This document shows, in pieces, positions 26,148-35,729 of a stretch of DNA of 64,000 nt. The notes beneath the pieces were generated by a model. That model was given only the letters and a program-made list of their open reading frames with translations. It was not told the DNA's origin and did no database searches. A program made the translations under genes and the position numbers. The stretch is from CAYRFQ01 sp964423615 (lineage in GTDB: Bacteria > Planctomycetota > Planctomycetia > Gemmatales > Gemmataceae), in NCBI GenBank assembly GCA_964423615.1, contig CAYRFQ010000031.1:1-64000 (forward strand). Reading direction: 5' to 3'. How positions within the stretch are numbered: position 1 is the stretch's first letter; the number at the start of each line of letters is the position of its first letter.

Positions 26148-26714
26148 TGGCCCGCGGAGAGCCTAACATTCACACTTCGCCCATTTCCTATCCGGACTGT
26201 CCACCAGACCTTTTCCAGTCGGTCCAATTCCCAAGGGTGAAATGAGAACTCAGGACCTCTTGGCGTCTTGGCTCTGCCTCTCACATTTTTTTGGAAATAT
26301 TGGGATTTACAAACACGTCCATCAACCCTATAAACCCGCCTCGTTGTTGGCGACGAACACCGCCGTGAAGGGAACAACGCTCGACACACTTTCAAAGAAA
26401 ATTTGCTTGGCTCTGCTGTGTGCTGGAAATGCGGGAAACCGGCACTACCTTCCCTCCTAGGTAGAAGCAACATCTATTTACCGGGCTCAAGTGGTTTTGG
26501 GTCGGCCACTCCGGTAATCGCTTCGCAGTAGAGCCATTTTACCAGGAGCCGGGTCTTTGTACCCGGCTCCTGTGGATCTAGGACCTTGGAAAGGGACGAA
26601 AGCGACGCCGAGTCGAAGCGATCCGAAGAAAGACAACACGACCAAACGGCAGCACGTTACCGCGTCGCAGAACCGAAACCCGCAAGTGGGCCTCCTGTGC
26701 TCCGAACAAGCCAT
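26148..26714. other. Intergenic region between convergent groEL and aminopeptidase genes
   Basis: No protein-like frame was seen. Its main feature is the perfect hairpin at 26543-26572. The rest is ordinary mixed sequence. Confidence 0.5.
26543..26572. repeat. Perfect 12-bp inverted repeat (hairpin)
   Basis: CAGGAGCCGGGT (26543-26554) and its exact complement (26561-26572) are separated by CTTTGT. It is GC-rich and stable but no T-run follows in either direction. It lies 143 bp past the end of the aminopeptidase gene and could be a 3'-end stabiliser, a Rho-type stop or a REP-like sequence. Confidence 0.7.
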
Positions 26715-28607
26715 TTACTTCGTCTGCTCCCACTTCAAGATTTCGTCGATGCTTGCCACAGAAATTGGGTGATATGTTGCTCGGGCTTTGGCATATAACC
26801 GCCTGGCTCGTTGTTTACCAGCTTCCGTTTTGACGAGTTCCTTGTAAAGCTCACGCAAAAACCAACGTCGTCCCATCGACGTGAGGAACTTCTCCAGGCG
26901 AGGATACGCTGGTTCGTACTCATTACGAATGGCTATTCTTAGCCAGTTCATCAGGACTACCGAATTACCGACCTTTGTGAGAGTGAACGCGTCATCGAGT
27001 TGTTTCATTTTGCGTTTCCCAAGATCGGCGGGGAGAACTTGCAAAAAGTGTAACCATTCTTGCGTGCTCCATTGCTTCGTGGGAAGTTTCGAAGTCTTGA
27101 TGTTTCCTTGTAGCCAGAGTTTGGCCACCTCTTCCACCTTGACGAACGCTTTGGCCTCGAGTCTTGGCGCTGACTCGGGCAACTTCGCTCCTTCGATCCA
27201 CTGTTGAACGGGCACACGCACGGCCAACTTGGGAGCTTTCTTCAAGAGATTCGCATCCAGATAATCCACGAATTCGGGAGTCGTAATGCTTCGAAAGGCG
27301 TAATGCTCGAAGTAGCTTCTGAGGAACTTGTCGAATTTCTCTCGCCCAAACACTTTCTCAAGATGCGTCAAGAAAAGCGCTCCCTTTTCATAAGGGATAT
27401 CGGTGGACCCTTCCTCGGGGTTGCGACCTGCCAAATTGATGTAGAGTTTACGGTACCGAGGCTTCAATTCCGACAAGGCGATGTCTAAATCACGCCGCCC
27501 AAGAACGGCGTTCATCAAAGCCCGGTCTCGCCCGTAGATGTCCTCGAGAATTCGCCGTTCCAAATACACTGTAAAACCTTCGTTGAGCCAAAAGTCTCGC
27601 CAGGTTGCATTCGAAACAAGGTTCCCGGACCACGAATGCGCCATCTCGTGGGCAATGAGAGCAAGCAGACTTCTGTCTCCCGCAAGGATCGTCGGGGTCA
27701 CAAATGTCAACCGAGGATTTTCCATCCCGCCGTATGGAAAACTTGGTGGCAAGACCAGGATGTCATAACGCTCCCACCGATACTTTCCAAATCGTCGTTC
27801 GATGGCTTCGAGCATGCTTTCCGTGACCGCAAACTCGGCCGCTGCTTTGTTCACAACAGACGGCTCGGCGTAAACTCCGCTACGCTTGCCGAGAGACTGG
27901 AACTGCAAATCCCCAACGGCCAGAGCAATCAAATACGGAGGTATCTTTTGCCTCATCGTGAACTTATAGACTCCCGTCGGCGACTTCTTGCGAACGTTCG
28001 TCGAACTCATTACGGCCACGAGGTCCTTGGGAACTTGCACCGTCGCGGTGTAGGTAACCCGAACGCCCGGAGAGTCCTGTAAGGGAATCCAGCTTCGCGC
28101 ATAAATGGGTTGCGACTGAGTAAAAAGGAATGGAAATTTCCCGCCAGATGTTTGCTTTGGGTTGAGCCACTGCAAGGCCGTCGCTCGTCGCCCCGTGGTG
28201 TAGGTAATGCGAACTTGTTGAACTTGCGGCGGAGCTTGGACGACTAACTTGGACCCAAGATACCGCTGGTTTTTCGGCGGCGGAAACATCTCAAACTTGG
28301 TTCCCAAAAACTGTCTGCCGTTGATCGAGTATTCCGCCTTTTCGATGGTGAGGTCCTTGGTATCGAGAACCAATGGTCGTTCTCGATTCTTGGACGTCCG
28401 CTCGACCGTCAGTGTGGCTTGACCTCCGATGATCCGCTTTTTGAAGTCGACCTTCAGCTTCAAATCGAGATGTGTCGTTTTGATGTGTTCAGGATTCGAG
28501 AAAGAGTGTACGTCTCGAACTCTTTTTCCATCCTGAGAGACAACACTCTGGGTGTTGGTCACGACAATCATCACTGCCAACACGCAACCAATGCCGAACT
28601 TGTCCAT
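26715..28607 (-). CDS. M1-family metallo-aminopeptidase, secreted
   Basis: 630 residues with an N-terminal signal (GIGCVLAVMIVVTNTQSVVS). The gluzincin zinc site HEMAHSWSGN starts near residue 320, with the third ligand in NEGFTVYLERR about 18 residues later; PYGGMENPRLTFV is the M1 exopeptidase motif that binds the substrate N-terminus. Beta-sheet N-terminal domain and a helical C-terminal domain like that of leukotriene-A4 hydrolase / aminopeptidase B are both present. It removes N-terminal amino acids from peptides, here probably in the periplasm. It is followed (minus strand) by a 143-bp spacer and hairpin. Confidence 0.93.
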   Translation of the reverse strand: MDKFGIGCVLAVMIVVTNTQSVVSQDGKRVRDVHSFSNPEHIKTTHLDLKLKVDFKKRIIGGQATLTVERTSKNRERPLVLDTKDLTIEKAEYSINGRQFLGTKFEMFPPPKNQRYLGSKLVVQAPPQVQQVRITYTTGRRATALQWLNPKQTSGGKFPFLFTQSQPIYARSWIPLQDSPGVRVTYTATVQVPKDLVAVMSSTNVRKKSPTGVYKFTMRQKIPPYLIALAVGDLQFQSLGKRSGVYAEPSVVNKAAAEFAVTESMLEAIERRFGKYRWERYDILVLPPSFPYGGMENPRLTFVTPTILAGDRSLLALIAHEMAHSWSGNLVSNATWRDFWLNEGFTVYLERRILEDIYGRDRALMNAVLGRRDLDIALSELKPRYRKLYINLAGRNPEEGSTDIPYEKGALFLTHLEKVFGREKFDKFLRSYFEHYAFRSITTPEFVDYLDANLLKKAPKLAVRVPVQQWIEGAKLPESAPRLEAKAFVKVEEVAKLWLQGNIKTSKLPTKQWSTQEWLHFLQVLPADLGKRKMKQLDDAFTLTKVGNSVVLMNWLRIAIRNEYEPAYPRLEKFLTSMGRRWFLRELYKELVKTEAGKQRARRLYAKARATYHPISVASIDEILKWEQTK

Positions 28608-28766
28608 TTCAATGCTTCCCCCTCAATACTTCGGACGCCCCACAAATAGCTCTATCTACCCGGTCCGACAACAGCCACGACATGAGCCGTGGCTGGGCAC
28701 ACGGATTGCTTCTCTGTTTGACGAGGAACATGTCGCCTTTGGATTGTTGACTAGCTTCCCGTCGGT

Positions 28767-30323
28767 CTACTTTGGCTCGGGAGTCAAGGCCTCCATCGAT
28801 CCCTTCGCTTTGTGCCACGTCTCTTCGTATTCTTTCTCCGGCACCGAATCGGCCACGATACCACCACCAACGGGAAATTGAATCCATCCCCCTCCCACAG
28901 TGAACGTCCGGATGAGGATGTTCGTATCCATGTTTCCGTCGAAACCGATGTACCCGAGACTGCCGCAGTACGAACCCCGGGCCGTTTGTTCCAGTTCGGT
29001 GATGATCTCCATCGCCCGAACTTTTGGTGCACCCGTCACCGAACCACCTGGAAACGCCGCCGTCAACAAGTCTACAGAACCGAGTCCGTCGCGTAATTGG
29101 CCACGCACTTCCGACACGAGATGATGAACATACTCGTAACTCTCCAGACGGCAAACTTCGGAAACTTGCACCGATCCATACTGACAAACACGTCCCAAAT
29201 CGTTCCGCAGCAGATCGACGATCATCACGTTTTCGGCGCGATCCTTTTCGCTCCCAAGAAGCTCCGTTCTGTTCGCTTGGTCTTCTTGGAGGGATGCTCC
29301 CCGCGGACGGGTCCCTTTGATCGGGCGAGTTTCGACGTGACCGTTTTGAAGCTGTAGGAACCGCTCAGGTGACGCGCTAGCGATCACGAAATCACCCAGA
29401 TCGAAGTATCCAGCAAACGGAGCCGGATTTCGTGAACGGAGTCGACCATAAAGATCCATTGGTGAAATTTTCACTCGATGGAGGAGTCGTTGGGCAACGT
29501 TCACTTGGAAACAATCCCCGGCATGAACGTATTCCACGGCCCGAGCAATGGTGTCCAGGTATCGTGCCCGAGTGAAGTTGCTGAAGAGCCCTGGCAATTC
29601 CGGAACTTCGTATTGGTCCACCGGAGAAATCGGATTCGCATCGAGTTTCCAGACGGACTTGTTGCTCCTTTTTCGTGTGATCAGCGAACGTATGAAGTCC
29701 GCCCTTTCCTGAGCACGGAATGCTTTTGTCAGCTCCGTCGTTTCCGGAAAACCCGTGGAGATCAACCAAGCTCGTTCACGATGATGATCGAACGCGATGA
29801 CCCAATCGTAAAACCCGAGAGCCATATCCGGCACCTGGAATTCGTCACATTTGGGTCGCGGGAGTTTCTCAATGTGGTGACAGAGGTCGTAGCCGAACAG
29901 TCCCGCCGCGCCACCCTGAAAGGGAGGTAGACCGGGAATCGTGGAGGTCGTGTATCGCTCGAGCAGTTTCGAAAGTTCGTGGAATGGGTTGGCATTGTGT
30001 TCGATGCCCTCCCGAAAGACTGGCGAGGACGACTGTAAAATCTCGCTTTCACTTCGGGTCGGTGGGAAACGTCTCACGGCTTGGCCATCATCCGTGCGAT
30101 CGGTAATAAGGACCTTCCGACCGCGAGACTCGACCCACAGAAACGGGTCTGCCGTGAGATAACTATACCGACAGAGGTGTCGCGGACCTCCGGCGCTATC
30201 CAGGAACAGAATGTTTGGTAGGTGGGCGAGCCGTTGACATGATTTCCACAAATCGGGGACCGGGGTGATCTCTTCGACGAGTGGCAAGGTAGTTAACTTG
30301 GTGATAATTCCGTTGATGCTCAT
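28767..30323 (-). CDS. pabB: Aminodeoxychorismate synthase component I
   Basis: Converts chorismate and ammonia to 4-amino-4-deoxychorismate for folate synthesis. 518 residues of the chorismate-binding family. The lysine in ETRPIKGTRPRG is the diagnostic PabB residue (TrpE has PIAGT), so this is PabB rather than anthranilate synthase. Other catalytic blocks: DLLRNDLGRV, TAAFPGGSVTGAPKVRAMEI and GGGIVADSVPEKEYEET. No pabA (glutaminase) or pabC is nearby. It is 160 bp upstream of the aminopeptidase gene and 38 bp downstream of the DUF2834 gene on the same strand. Confidence 0.92.
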   Translation of the reverse strand: MSINGIITKLTTLPLVEEITPVPDLWKSCQRLAHLPNILFLDSAGGPRHLCRYSYLTADPFLWVESRGRKVLITDRTDDGQAVRRFPPTRSESEILQSSSPVFREGIEHNANPFHELSKLLERYTTSTIPGLPPFQGGAAGLFGYDLCHHIEKLPRPKCDEFQVPDMALGFYDWVIAFDHHRERAWLISTGFPETTELTKAFRAQERADFIRSLITRKRSNKSVWKLDANPISPVDQYEVPELPGLFSNFTRARYLDTIARAVEYVHAGDCFQVNVAQRLLHRVKISPMDLYGRLRSRNPAPFAGYFDLGDFVIASASPERFLQLQNGHVETRPIKGTRPRGASLQEDQANRTELLGSEKDRAENVMIVDLLRNDLGRVCQYGSVQVSEVCRLESYEYVHHLVSEVRGQLRDGLGSVDLLTAAFPGGSVTGAPKVRAMEIITELEQTARGSYCGSLGYIGFDGNMDTNILIRTFTVGGGWIQFPVGGGIVADSVPEKEYEETWHKAKGSMEALTPEPK

Positions 30324-30360
30324 CCGATTTCGTATTATTCCTTCTTCAACAACAAGTCCA

Positions 30361-30729
30361 TTATCTCACATCATCATCTTGGGTCGCGAGGCTCCTTTCG
30401 TTCGCAGCGAGTTGCCGCTCTCGCATCAATAGGAACACCGGAAAGGAAAACGCCACAGCAACACCGAAGGTCAGTACGAAGTATATCCACCAGTTGGACA
30501 TTTTCAGTCGCCGAGCTTCGAGAAACGACCAAAAAAGGAATGTGACTGTGGCCACCAGGACATCATTGCCGATGGAAGCGGAAGCATAATTCACATACGC
30601 AGCACGTACGAACTCGACCACGGAGAAGCCATCGTTCTCCGCCATGTATTGGAGATTGCAATACCACGTGACGGCCATCCCAACGAGAGCGATGAGGCCA
30701 TAGATTATCTGACGGACAGTGGATGTCAT
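30361..30729 (-). CDS. DUF2834-like membrane protein
   Basis: About 122 residues from the ATG at 30729 (an in-frame ATG at 30765 would add twelve). Three hydrophobic stretches: QIIYGLIALVGMAVTWYCN, VLVATVTFLFWSFLEAR and WIYFVLTFGVAVAFSFPVF, ending in LLMRERQL. The pattern of Asp before the second helix, Glu-Ala-Arg-Arg after it and an F-P-V-F-L-x-x-R-E end fits the DUF2834 family of inner-membrane proteins. Function unknown. It lies 62 bp downstream of the large receptor kinase and upstream of pabB on the same strand. Confidence 0.75.
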   Translation of the reverse strand: MTSTVRQIIYGLIALVGMAVTWYCNLQYMAENDGFSVVEFVRAAYVNYASASIGNDVLVATVTFLFWSFLEARRLKMSNWWIYFVLTFGVAVAFSFPVFLLMRERQLAANERSLATQDDDVR

Positions 30730-30791
30730 AATGGTAGTCTGGTCATTCCACATTCCTGGCTCCACGAAAGAAACCTACAAATACCGCCTTT

Positions 30792-33700
30792 TCACTTTTT
30801 CCCATTTCGAAAGATGAGCTGCTCCAACAATTGTTGAAAATCTTCCCGGTCTTGCAGAACATCGTAGGCTGGCGTCGTCTCCAAATAGACGTCGTTATCG
30901 AATCCATCGTTGACGGCCTCACGGAGCACACGAACCGCCAGTTTGCCATACTGGTCCATGAATTCTCGTTTCTTTTCTTTCGGCAGACTGTTGTCCTCTT
31001 TGAGTCGTTGGAGGCAACGAGCGACTTCGGCAGCCAACTTCTCTTTCGGACCACCCGTCTTCGGGAAACGGTCCAACGTGGACATCACGGTCTTGGTCGC
31101 TAATTCGTGGCTCCCCCGAGTAACGTGCGTCCGGACGAGTTCCAGAGCCACTTGAGCGTAAGCCTCTCGAACGACAGCATCCTCAGGTTGCCGGTTGAGG
31201 GCTGTTTGTTGGAGAGCGAGTGCTTCTTCGAGAGCAGCAACGGCTCCTGGAAGATCTTCATTCGCCCGACGTTGGGCTCCCAAATTCGCCCAGTTGCGAG
31301 CCAGTTTTTCCAACTCTGCTTGCCCCTCCGCTGGATTTCGAATCGAGTCACGGAATGTCAATAACCACTGTTCGTGTGGTTTGGCCTTGTCGGCCTGGCC
31401 TGTCGACAAATAGAGCAGCGCCAAGTTCAAGTGACACAACATTTTCACGTAAGCGACCGACTTGACGAGATTCGGTTTCTGGTCGGTCTTGACTTTCGGC
31501 GGTTCGAGGCTTGTCAAAGCAGCCTTGTAGTGTTTGGCGGCTTCATTCGCCTGCCCAGCTTTCGCTTCTACGATTCCGAGGTCGAGTTGCGCCTTGGCCA
31601 GCGCGAGTGCAAATCTTGGTTCGTCACGACCGGCAACGACCAGGTCTTTGCCGAGTTCTATCGACTTCGTGAGTTGCTTGCGTCCTTTTTCCAACTCCTT
31701 GGGCACGGTCAAAATCCCTTGTTGGTGGTACGCCTTTGCCAATTCGTGTTGGAACGTCAACGACTTGGGCTGTTGCGTGCGGAGTCGTTCCCATTGTTCG
31801 GTTGCCTTGTCGATCGACTTTCTCGCTTCGTTGACATTCTTTTGCTCTTCGTAGAGACGGGTCAAGTTGTTGTACGTAAGAGCCAGCAGATACCGATAGT
31901 CCTCAACATAGGGATACGTGTCCGTCAGGTAGAGCAAGTGGCGTTTGGCTTCCTGGAATGACTGCTCGGCCGTTTGATCGCCTGGCATTCGTAACCGGAG
32001 GGAACCGAGATTCAGTTCGGTTCGAGCCAACTCCATCCGATAGTGAGGCACGTCTCGATGCACCGCAGAAAGTCTTTGGAGGGTTTCCCGGGCTTGGGCA
32101 TAGAGTTTCTGGGCTTCGTCGGCGTCGGATTGGGCCAGGTGAATCGCCAGGTTGTTGCGAACACGGGCTAACTGTTCGGCATACTTCGGTGCTCCCTTCC
32201 TTTTCACAAGTCCTTGGAGTAACTGTATCGATTCGGAGTATGTCTGACGCACGACGGCAGTTTTCGCCTTCTGGGCCAAGAGTAAATTTCCCAGACTGTT
32301 GGAGACACGTGCCAACTCGAACGTGTATGTCTCGTTGTTGGGTTCTTCCTTGTGAAGATCGCCAAAGATACTCCCGGCTTCCTCGAGGGCCTCGCGGGCT
32401 TCCTCGAGTTTCCCTAGCTTTTGGTAGATCACTCCGATTCCAGCGAAGACTTCAGCCAGCCCGATTTTCGTAGGTGGCTTTTTCTCTCGTTTTGTTAATC
32501 CCCGGAGGATATCGATCGCAGAGTCATACGCTTCCTCGGCGGCTTCGAAATCGCCAAGCAAACTTTGGATATCGCCGACTCGTTGGAACGCTCTGGCGGT
32601 TTCCTGACGAAGGACGGCCGAATCTCCCCGGTCCTGGAGAAACTTTTGGTAAAAATGCAAAGCCTGCTCCAGTAGATCACGCCGGACCCTCGTCATGGCA
32701 GGCGTATAGACGAGTTGTTCCTGGCTCACCCGGGTGAGCATCTCCTCGACGGCTTCCTTGGCTTGTGCAAAGTGTTTGTCAGCGAGAGTTTTCTGGCGTT
32801 CGGCTTCCGTCTTTCTTTCGACAGCCCGTTGTCGTTCTTTCTCGGCTGCGGCGCGGAGTTGGGATTCTCGTTGGGCAACGATAGAGCTACCGATTGTAAG
32901 AGAGAGAATCCCAACGACGCACAACAGGATGAGCGCGGCAGCAGCAGGATTGCGACGGGACCATTTCCACATCCGTTCCCAAACTCCAACGCGACGGGCA
33001 TGAATGGGACGATCGGTCAAGAAGCGCTCGAGGTCTTCGGCGAGAGCCTCAGCCGTGGAATAGCGGTCGCGGGGTTGTTTTTGTAGGCACCGCAAACAGA
33101 TCGTCTCGAGGTCACGAGGAACTTGTGGGGAGAGCCGAGCGGGTGGGATCGGTTCGGCGTTCACGACCTGTTGGAGCGTGTCCATCACCGTCTCGCCTTT
33201 GAACGGAGGCCTCCCGGTGAGCAAGTCATACAGGATCGCCCCGAGGGCATAGACGTCAGCGGCCGTGCCGATCTCTCGTGTTTGGCCTTGGGCTTGCTCG
33301 GGAGCCATGTATGTTGGCGTTCCCAGGATATCCCCATCGCCGGTATATCCGTCGTCCTCGTTGAGCCGTTTGGCCAACCCAAAATCGGTTATTTTGGGAT
33401 CGCCGTCGGTGGTGAGCAGGATGTTCGCTGGCTTTAGGTCGCGATGGATGATCCCATGTTGGTGCGCGTAGAAAACCGCTCGGGCGAGTTTCGCAAGGAG
33501 ATCAGCAGCATCTTTGGGTGGGTATCCACCTTCCTTCAAGTGTTGTTGGAGGGTCCCGCCTTGGACGAACTCCAAGGAAAAGTATGGCTGGCGGTTGTGC
33601 TCTCCGATGTCGTAGACCTGGACGATGTTGGAGTGCTGCAACTGAGCCACGGCCTCGGCTTCGAGGTGAAATCGAAGGAGGCTCGTTTCGCTCGCGTTCA

Positions 33701-35222
33701 CTCCTCCCAGGACCATTTTGAGAGCACACTCACGATTGAGAGCGATGTGCCGCGCTTTGTACACAACGCCCATCCCTCCCCGTCCGAGCGTGTCGAGGAT
33801 CTCGTAACCGGGGACGTGGGGAAAGGTCATCGGGGTCGGACGAACAGGCCCTTGTTTATCGGTGCGTGCCTCGGGTCTCGGTGCCGAGTCTTTCTCAAGC
33901 GTCCCAGATATGTTCTCTGGTCGGCTCGACTCCGACAGGTCGTCAAGCCTCTGTGTGTTTTCTTGTCGGTCTGACTCCAGGAAGCCAAAACTCTGGGCAG
34001 TTCTGTCGTCAAAACCGCCTGACTGCCCGGGTGTTGGCCTTTGGGGAATGCAATCTGTGGGAACTCCCATGGCGTGCCAGTCCGTCCCCGCCAGGTCGAC
34101 CATTCCTGGTGCCGAGAGTTCCTCCGTGCACTGGAGGTCCTCAGATCGAGGAGCCGAAACCCAATGGACCGATTTTTCACTGGACTCATCGGGGCCGAGC
34201 ATTCGGGCTTTTTCTGTGAGTTCGGACGTTACTTCATCGGATACTCCTGACCAGTGAACCCCTACAGTATGTGGGTTCACTGGGAAGTCGCTGGAGTTCT
34301 TTTCCTGCCAGTCTGTTAGGCTTTCCTCTGGCATGGGTTTCGTTTTCCGCGCCTGCCTCGGGCCTATCAGCGTCTCGTGAGTTTCGTCCTCTGTTTGGTT
34401 TGGCTCCGAATCGGCCTCACCCCACGTCTGGGTCATTTCCCCTACACCATTCCGCTGCGAATCAAGCTCGGAACTCTTGTTCGGACTTTGCAGTTGGTCG
34501 CCACCGGGAATTGCTTCGGTCGGGAGATCGGAGATCGGTCCTCCTGCAGGTGCATTGTCTTCGACTGGGAAATGGGGAGTTCCGAATTCCAAAAGATTCT
34601 CTCTATTTTCTGTCTCTTGCTCACTGTTTCCTTGCACATCCTTGGACGGATGATCTGTTTTAGCCAATGTTTCGTCAACACTGCCAAAGTCCTCCGCGGA
34701 ATTCTGTTCGTGAAAATCCGTAAAGATCCTGTCAGCACTACCAGAGTTCTCAGACCCTGGCCATTCCGTATGCGGCGGGGTTGGCTCCAGGGCCGAAGAA
34801 AGAACAAGTGCCGAATTGGCCGTATCGTCTGGCTGCGTGAGAAACTTCTTGGTCTCGTTTTCGGATCGTGGAGCGTCGGGTCGTTTTGGACGGTGTTTGC
34901 TGGCGGACGGTTCGGCCCAAGAATCTGGACCGTCCGGAAACAACGTTTCGTCGAAGGCTTGGGAGAGCGGCGGAAAGGATCTCTGCACATCGAGTTCTGA
35001 CTGGTCGGCTTCCGAGGACTCCGCTCTATACGACCGAAGGTCGTCGTCCGCACGGCCATGGTCGATCGTCTTGCTCTCCGGTGGGTCTCCGGAGTCGAGG
35101 CTGGACGGCAGAGGCTGGACGGTAGCATTCCCGCAATGCGGGCAAAACAGGGGCCTTGGTATATTCAGGGCGGTTTTGTGTTTCCACCGATGTCCTGCTT
35201 CACAGACCCAAGTTTCTGACAT
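30792..35222 (-). CDS. Membrane Ser/Thr protein kinase with long acidic linker and TPR sensor domain
   Basis: 1476 residues. N-terminal ~35 residues hold a short Cys/His cluster (CEAGHRWKHK, then CPHCGN), perhaps a zinc ribbon. Residues ~35-465 are an acidic, Ser/Glu/Pro-rich linker. Kinase at ~470-740: LGRGGMGVVYKARH, ALKMVLGG, HRDLKPANILL, DFGLAKR, GTPTYMAPEQ. A single membrane helix follows (ALILLCVVGILSLTIGSSIV, ~757-780), then a coiled coil and about 600 residues of TPR-type helical repeats (such as VFAGIGVIYQKLGKLEEARE). This kinase-TM-TPR layout is one of the commonest planctomycete kinases. The TPR part would be outside the cytoplasm and bind protein partners or ligands. Targets unknown. 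Confidence 0.93.
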   Translation of the reverse strand: MSETWVCEAGHRWKHKTALNIPRPLFCPHCGNATVQPLPSSLDSGDPPESKTIDHGRADDDLRSYRAESSEADQSELDVQRSFPPLSQAFDETLFPDGPDSWAEPSASKHRPKRPDAPRSENETKKFLTQPDDTANSALVLSSALEPTPPHTEWPGSENSGSADRIFTDFHEQNSAEDFGSVDETLAKTDHPSKDVQGNSEQETENRENLLEFGTPHFPVEDNAPAGGPISDLPTEAIPGGDQLQSPNKSSELDSQRNGVGEMTQTWGEADSEPNQTEDETHETLIGPRQARKTKPMPEESLTDWQEKNSSDFPVNPHTVGVHWSGVSDEVTSELTEKARMLGPDESSEKSVHWVSAPRSEDLQCTEELSAPGMVDLAGTDWHAMGVPTDCIPQRPTPGQSGGFDDRTAQSFGFLESDRQENTQRLDDLSESSRPENISGTLEKDSAPRPEARTDKQGPVRPTPMTFPHVPGYEILDTLGRGGMGVVYKARHIALNRECALKMVLGGVNASETSLLRFHLEAEAVAQLQHSNIVQVYDIGEHNRQPYFSLEFVQGGTLQQHLKEGGYPPKDAADLLAKLARAVFYAHQHGIIHRDLKPANILLTTDGDPKITDFGLAKRLNEDDGYTGDGDILGTPTYMAPEQAQGQTREIGTAADVYALGAILYDLLTGRPPFKGETVMDTLQQVVNAEPIPPARLSPQVPRDLETICLRCLQKQPRDRYSTAEALAEDLERFLTDRPIHARRVGVWERMWKWSRRNPAAAALILLCVVGILSLTIGSSIVAQRESQLRAAAEKERQRAVERKTEAERQKTLADKHFAQAKEAVEEMLTRVSQEQLVYTPAMTRVRRDLLEQALHFYQKFLQDRGDSAVLRQETARAFQRVGDIQSLLGDFEAAEEAYDSAIDILRGLTKREKKPPTKIGLAEVFAGIGVIYQKLGKLEEAREALEEAGSIFGDLHKEEPNNETYTFELARVSNSLGNLLLAQKAKTAVVRQTYSESIQLLQGLVKRKGAPKYAEQLARVRNNLAIHLAQSDADEAQKLYAQARETLQRLSAVHRDVPHYRMELARTELNLGSLRLRMPGDQTAEQSFQEAKRHLLYLTDTYPYVEDYRYLLALTYNNLTRLYEEQKNVNEARKSIDKATEQWERLRTQQPKSLTFQHELAKAYHQQGILTVPKELEKGRKQLTKSIELGKDLVVAGRDEPRFALALAKAQLDLGIVEAKAGQANEAAKHYKAALTSLEPPKVKTDQKPNLVKSVAYVKMLCHLNLALLYLSTGQADKAKPHEQWLLTFRDSIRNPAEGQAELEKLARNWANLGAQRRANEDLPGAVAALEEALALQQTALNRQPEDAVVREAYAQVALELVRTHVTRGSHELATKTVMSTLDRFPKTGGPKEKLAAEVARCLQRLKEDNSLPKEKKREFMDQYGKLAVRVLREAVNDGFDNDVYLETTPAYDVLQDREDFQQLLEQLIFRNGKK

Positions 35223-35639
35223 CGTTGCCCTCCTCGCCGGGCGTGGTTTGGTAGTTCAGGATGAGCACACTGGTGTCGAAGGATGGACTTACAGGCGTAT
35301 CGACCTTACGCCTTTGAAAAAAGGATTGAGAATACAGAATAGGCAGCAAACTCGGCATCCTTTTTTTTCTTTTCCAGACTACAGACCATATAATGGTTTG
35401 TTATTTCCTTATCGGTCTAATGTAACATGTTCGTGATTATTCGAGCGGTGTTCTTTTGGGAAGGAAGTGCAATCTTCGGTAAGACCGGCCCGACAATTCG
35501 GATTCGCTGCGAAACTCTCCTCTCCGATGGGCTGCGGTCTGGCGGGAATTGATTCTCTTTTCCCTCTCTCCTGTTCCTCACTTCTTGCCTGGGTGGCGCT
35601 CGACCTGACCTCGTTTCTCCGTTTAATGATAGGCTGATT
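35223..35639. other. Intergenic region between divergent kinase and surface-protein genes
   Basis: 417 bp. It should carry both promoters. A small hairpin, AGGCGTA (35293-35299) with TACGCCT (35307-35313), lies 71 bp upstream of the kinase start. No gene seen. Confidence 0.5.
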
Positions 35640-35729
35640 GTGTCTATGAAAGGGCCGATACAACTGAGAAGTTTACACCTCACGAAAACCGCGACCACAA
35701 TCGCTTCGGAAACCACCGGAGTCCTCCTC

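Noticed and set aside
28767..30323. Anthranilate synthase component I (trpE)
   Set aside because: PIKGT with lysine marks PabB; TrpE has alanine there.
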